Of a stretch of DNA of 64,000 bases, positions 62,170 through 64,000 are shown piece by piece; position 1 is the stretch's first letter; every line of letters begins with the position of its first letter. The position numbers and the translations under genes are program-made. The stretch comes from Nigerium massiliense (lineage in GTDB: Bacteria > Actinomycetota > Actinomycetes > Propionibacteriales > Propionibacteriaceae). Under the pieces are notes generated by a model. The model did no database searches and was not told where the DNA came from. It worked only from the letters and a program-made list of their open reading frames with translations. The stretch is from positions 1,377,816 to 1,441,815 of the forward strand of contig NZ_CCYM01000003.1 in assembly GCF_000826085.1 (NCBI RefSeq). Reading direction: 5' to 3'.

Positions 62170-64000
62170 ATGCGGGTTCCTACACTTGGCCGACGGCTGT
62201 ACTCGGCCCTGATGTTCGTCTTGGTCAGCATCCTGGGCGGCATTCTCGCCGCGGGCCTGTTCGTTCCGACGGCCGGCATGACCGCGGAGGGCACGAAGGC
62301 CCTCGCGGGCGCCCTGGAGTCGTTGCCACAGGAACTCGAGACGCCGCCGCAGGCGCAGGGATCCCGCGTGTTGATGGCGGATGGATCCGAGTTGACCAGC
62401 TTCTATGACCAGAATCGCGTCTACGTGCCGTATGCCAAGATCGCGCCGATCATGGTCAAGGCGCAGGTCGCCATCGAGGACGAGCGCTTCTTCGAGCACG
62501 GCGCGCTCGACCTGCGCGGCACGCTGCGCGGCCTCGTGCGCACCGCGTCCGGCAACACCCAGGGCGGCTCGACGCTGACCCAGCAGTACGTGAAGCTCGT
62601 CCTCCTGAACGAGGCCGTCGCCAGCGACGACAAGGAGGCGATGGCCGCCGCGCAGAACCGCACCGTCGCCCGCAAGGTGTTGGAGCTGCGCTACGCGATC
62701 GCGCTGGAGCAGAAGCTCTCCAAGGAGGAGATCCTCGAGCGGTACCTCAACATCGCCTACTTCGGCGACGGCGCCTACGGCGTCGAGTCCGCGGCGCGGC
62801 ACTACTTCAGCACCACCGCGGCCCAGCTGACGCTCCCGCAGGCCGCGATGCTGGCCGGCCTGGTCCGCAACCCGGCGACGACCGATCCGGTGCGGCACGA
62901 GAAGTTGGCGATCGACCGCCGCAACAGCGTCATCGACCAGATGAACAAACTCGACGTCGTCACGGACGCGCAGGCCAAGGCCGCCAAGGCCACGGGCTTC
63001 GACCGTTCCAAGATCAGCCCCCACCCGCACCGGGGCTGCACCGCGAGCCGCTACCCGCACCTGTGCCAGCTCGTCGAGAACACGCTGCTCACCATGGACA
63101 GCCTCGGCAAGGACCGCGATGAGCGGAAGAACACGCTCTACCGCAGCGGCCTGACCATCCAGACCGAGATCACCCCGAAGTTCCAGGACGCCGGCCAGAG
63201 CGCCGTCTCGAACTTCATCGCCCCCAGCGACCCCGTCATCGGCGTGATGACGATGATCGAGCCCGGCACCGGGCTGATCCGGTCGATGGCGCAGTCGCGG
63301 CCGAAGATCGGCAACGACATGAAGAAGGGTCAGACGTACTACAACTACGGCGTCGGTCGCGACATGGGCGGCGCCGAGGGTTACTCGGGCGGCTCGACGT
63401 TCAAGGCGTTCACGGTCGCCGCGGCGCTCCAGAAGGGCATCTCCCCGTATCAGCGCATCTATGCCCCCAAGGCGATGAACTTCTCCAACAAGTGGTTCCC
63501 CACGTGTAACGGCTTCGTCCGCGGCAGCTGGAAGGGCCCGGTGACCACGGGCGTCGAGGGCAACCTCGACATGTACGGCGGGGCGAAGTTCTCGTCCAAC
63601 ACCTTCATGGTCGAGCTCGAGCGCGAGACCGGCATCTGCCAGGTGGTCACGATGGCCCAGAAGCTTGGCCTCAAGCGCGCGGACGGCGCGGACCTGATCA
63701 CCGGCAAGCTGCCGAACGGCAAGATGTCGGCGGTCGGCTCCAGCGTGAACCCGTCGTTCACGCTGGGCACCGCCGAGATCACGCCGATCTCCCTCGCGAC
63801 CGCGTACGCGACGCTGGCCGCCCGCGGCAAGCGTTGCGACCCGATCATCCTCAAGAGCGTGACCACCGAGGACGGCAAGTCGCTCGCCGTTCCGAGCGCG
63901 AACTGCCAGCAGGTGATCTCGCCGGAGGTCGCCGACCGGGCCAACGACGTCCTGCACGGCGCCTTCCAGCCGGGCGGCACCGCCGCCGCGGCGAACATCC
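62170..64000 (+). CDS. class A penicillin-binding protein (PonA2-like), 3' end beyond window
   Basis: Bifunctional peptidoglycan glycosyltransferase/transpeptidase; 610 codons visible. One membrane segment (about 12-35), a GT51 domain with the catalytic Glu in IEDERFFEHG (about 103) and GGSTLTQQYVK, then the transpeptidase with SxxK at Ser409-Lys412 (GGSTFKA) and SxN at 475-477. The KTG box and any PASTA domain lie after the window end. The gene order WhiB4-PonA2 matches Rv3681c-Rv3682. Confidence 0.94.
   Translation, partial: MRVPTLGRRLYSALMFVLVSILGGILAAGLFVPTAGMTAEGTKALAGALESLPQELETPPQAQGSRVLMADGSELTSFYDQNRVYVPYAKIAPIMVKAQVAIEDERFFEHGALDLRGTLRGLVRTASGNTQGGSTLTQQYVKLVLLNEAVASDDKEAMAAAQNRTVARKVLELRYAIALEQKLSKEEILERYLNIAYFGDGAYGVESAARHYFSTTAAQLTLPQAAMLAGLVRNPATTDPVRHEKLAIDRRNSVIDQMNKLDVVTDAQAKAAKATGFDRSKISPHPHRGCTASRYPHLCQLVENTLLTMDSLGKDRDERKNTLYRSGLTIQTEITPKFQDAGQSAVSNFIAPSDPVIGVMTMIEPGTGLIRSMAQSRPKIGNDMKKGQTYYNYGVGRDMGGAEGYSGGSTFKAFTVAAALQKGISPYQRIYAPKAMNFSNKWFPTCNGFVRGSWKGPVTTGVEGNLDMYGGAKFSSNTFMVELERETGICQVVTMAQKLGLKRADGADLITGKLPNGKMSAVGSSVNPSFTLGTAEITPISLATAYATLAARGKRCDPIILKSVTTEDGKSLAVPSANCQQVISPEVADRANDVLHGAFQPGGTAAAANI

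Overview
The window is a high-GC chromosomal segment of an actinobacterium. Supporting signs are a strong G/C bias at third codon positions, frequent GTG starts, ATGA/GTGA stop-start overlaps, a WhiB regulator, mycobacterial-type pilus genes and a PonA2-like penicillin-binding protein. The gene content (dhaKLM with an HPr-fused DhaM, a cydABDC cluster, tandem trypsin/PDZ proteases) would fit Propionibacteriaceae, but no marker gene here fixes the genus. It is mostly core genome: no prophage, CRISPR array, insertion sequence or biosynthetic cluster was seen.

Layout. 0-8 kb: the tail of a secreted protein, lysS, a NagD-like HAD phosphatase, a YczE-type membrane protein, an LCP-family lipoprotein carrying a strange in-frame insertion, and the PTS-dependent dihydroxyacetone kinase operon dhaKLM. 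8-17 kb: on the minus strand an aldo/keto reductase, a MerR/TipAS regulator, a DUF2268 metalloprotease-like protein, a diacylglycerol-kinase-family lipid kinase and an AEC transporter; divergently, a TetR regulator with a perfect operator palindrome followed by a heterodimeric ABC exporter. 17-26 kb: a DUF2510 membrane protein, an APC permease, a BlaI/MecI-type repressor and cytochrome bd oxidase with its CydDC exporter. 26-33 kb: small housekeeping and accessory genes (thiamine-binding protein, GNAT, cupin, CorA, thioesterase, LysE, universal stress protein, ArsB/NhaD-type permease, DUF2853) and tRNA-Thr(CGT).

33-64 kb: a lipoprotein peptidase, a DoxX protein, holB, tmk and topA, two secreted serine proteases, a methyltransferase, an amidohydrolase and an MrfA-like helicase. 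Then comes a complete minus-strand tad/Flp pilus operon (ssd/cpaE, tadA, tadB, tadC, pilin, two TadE/G-like genes), a holin-like membrane protein, a GH13 alpha-glucosidase, nudix, TlpA, nth, RidA, a DUF4177 protein, a WhiB4-like regulator and the start of a class A PBP. The order from holB to the PBP resembles the Rv3644c-Rv3682 block of Mycobacterium tuberculosis, with some members absent here (marP, crp).

Most intergenic gaps hold long, perfect, very GC-rich stem-loops without U tracts that probably act as terminators; two sit inside operons (cydB|cydD and pilin|tadE). The most unusual sequence feature is in the LCP gene: a 129-bp in-frame insertion built from a 62-bp direct repeat and a 72-bp inverted copy of sequence 170 bp downstream, the signature of a double template switch (or of an amplification artefact).
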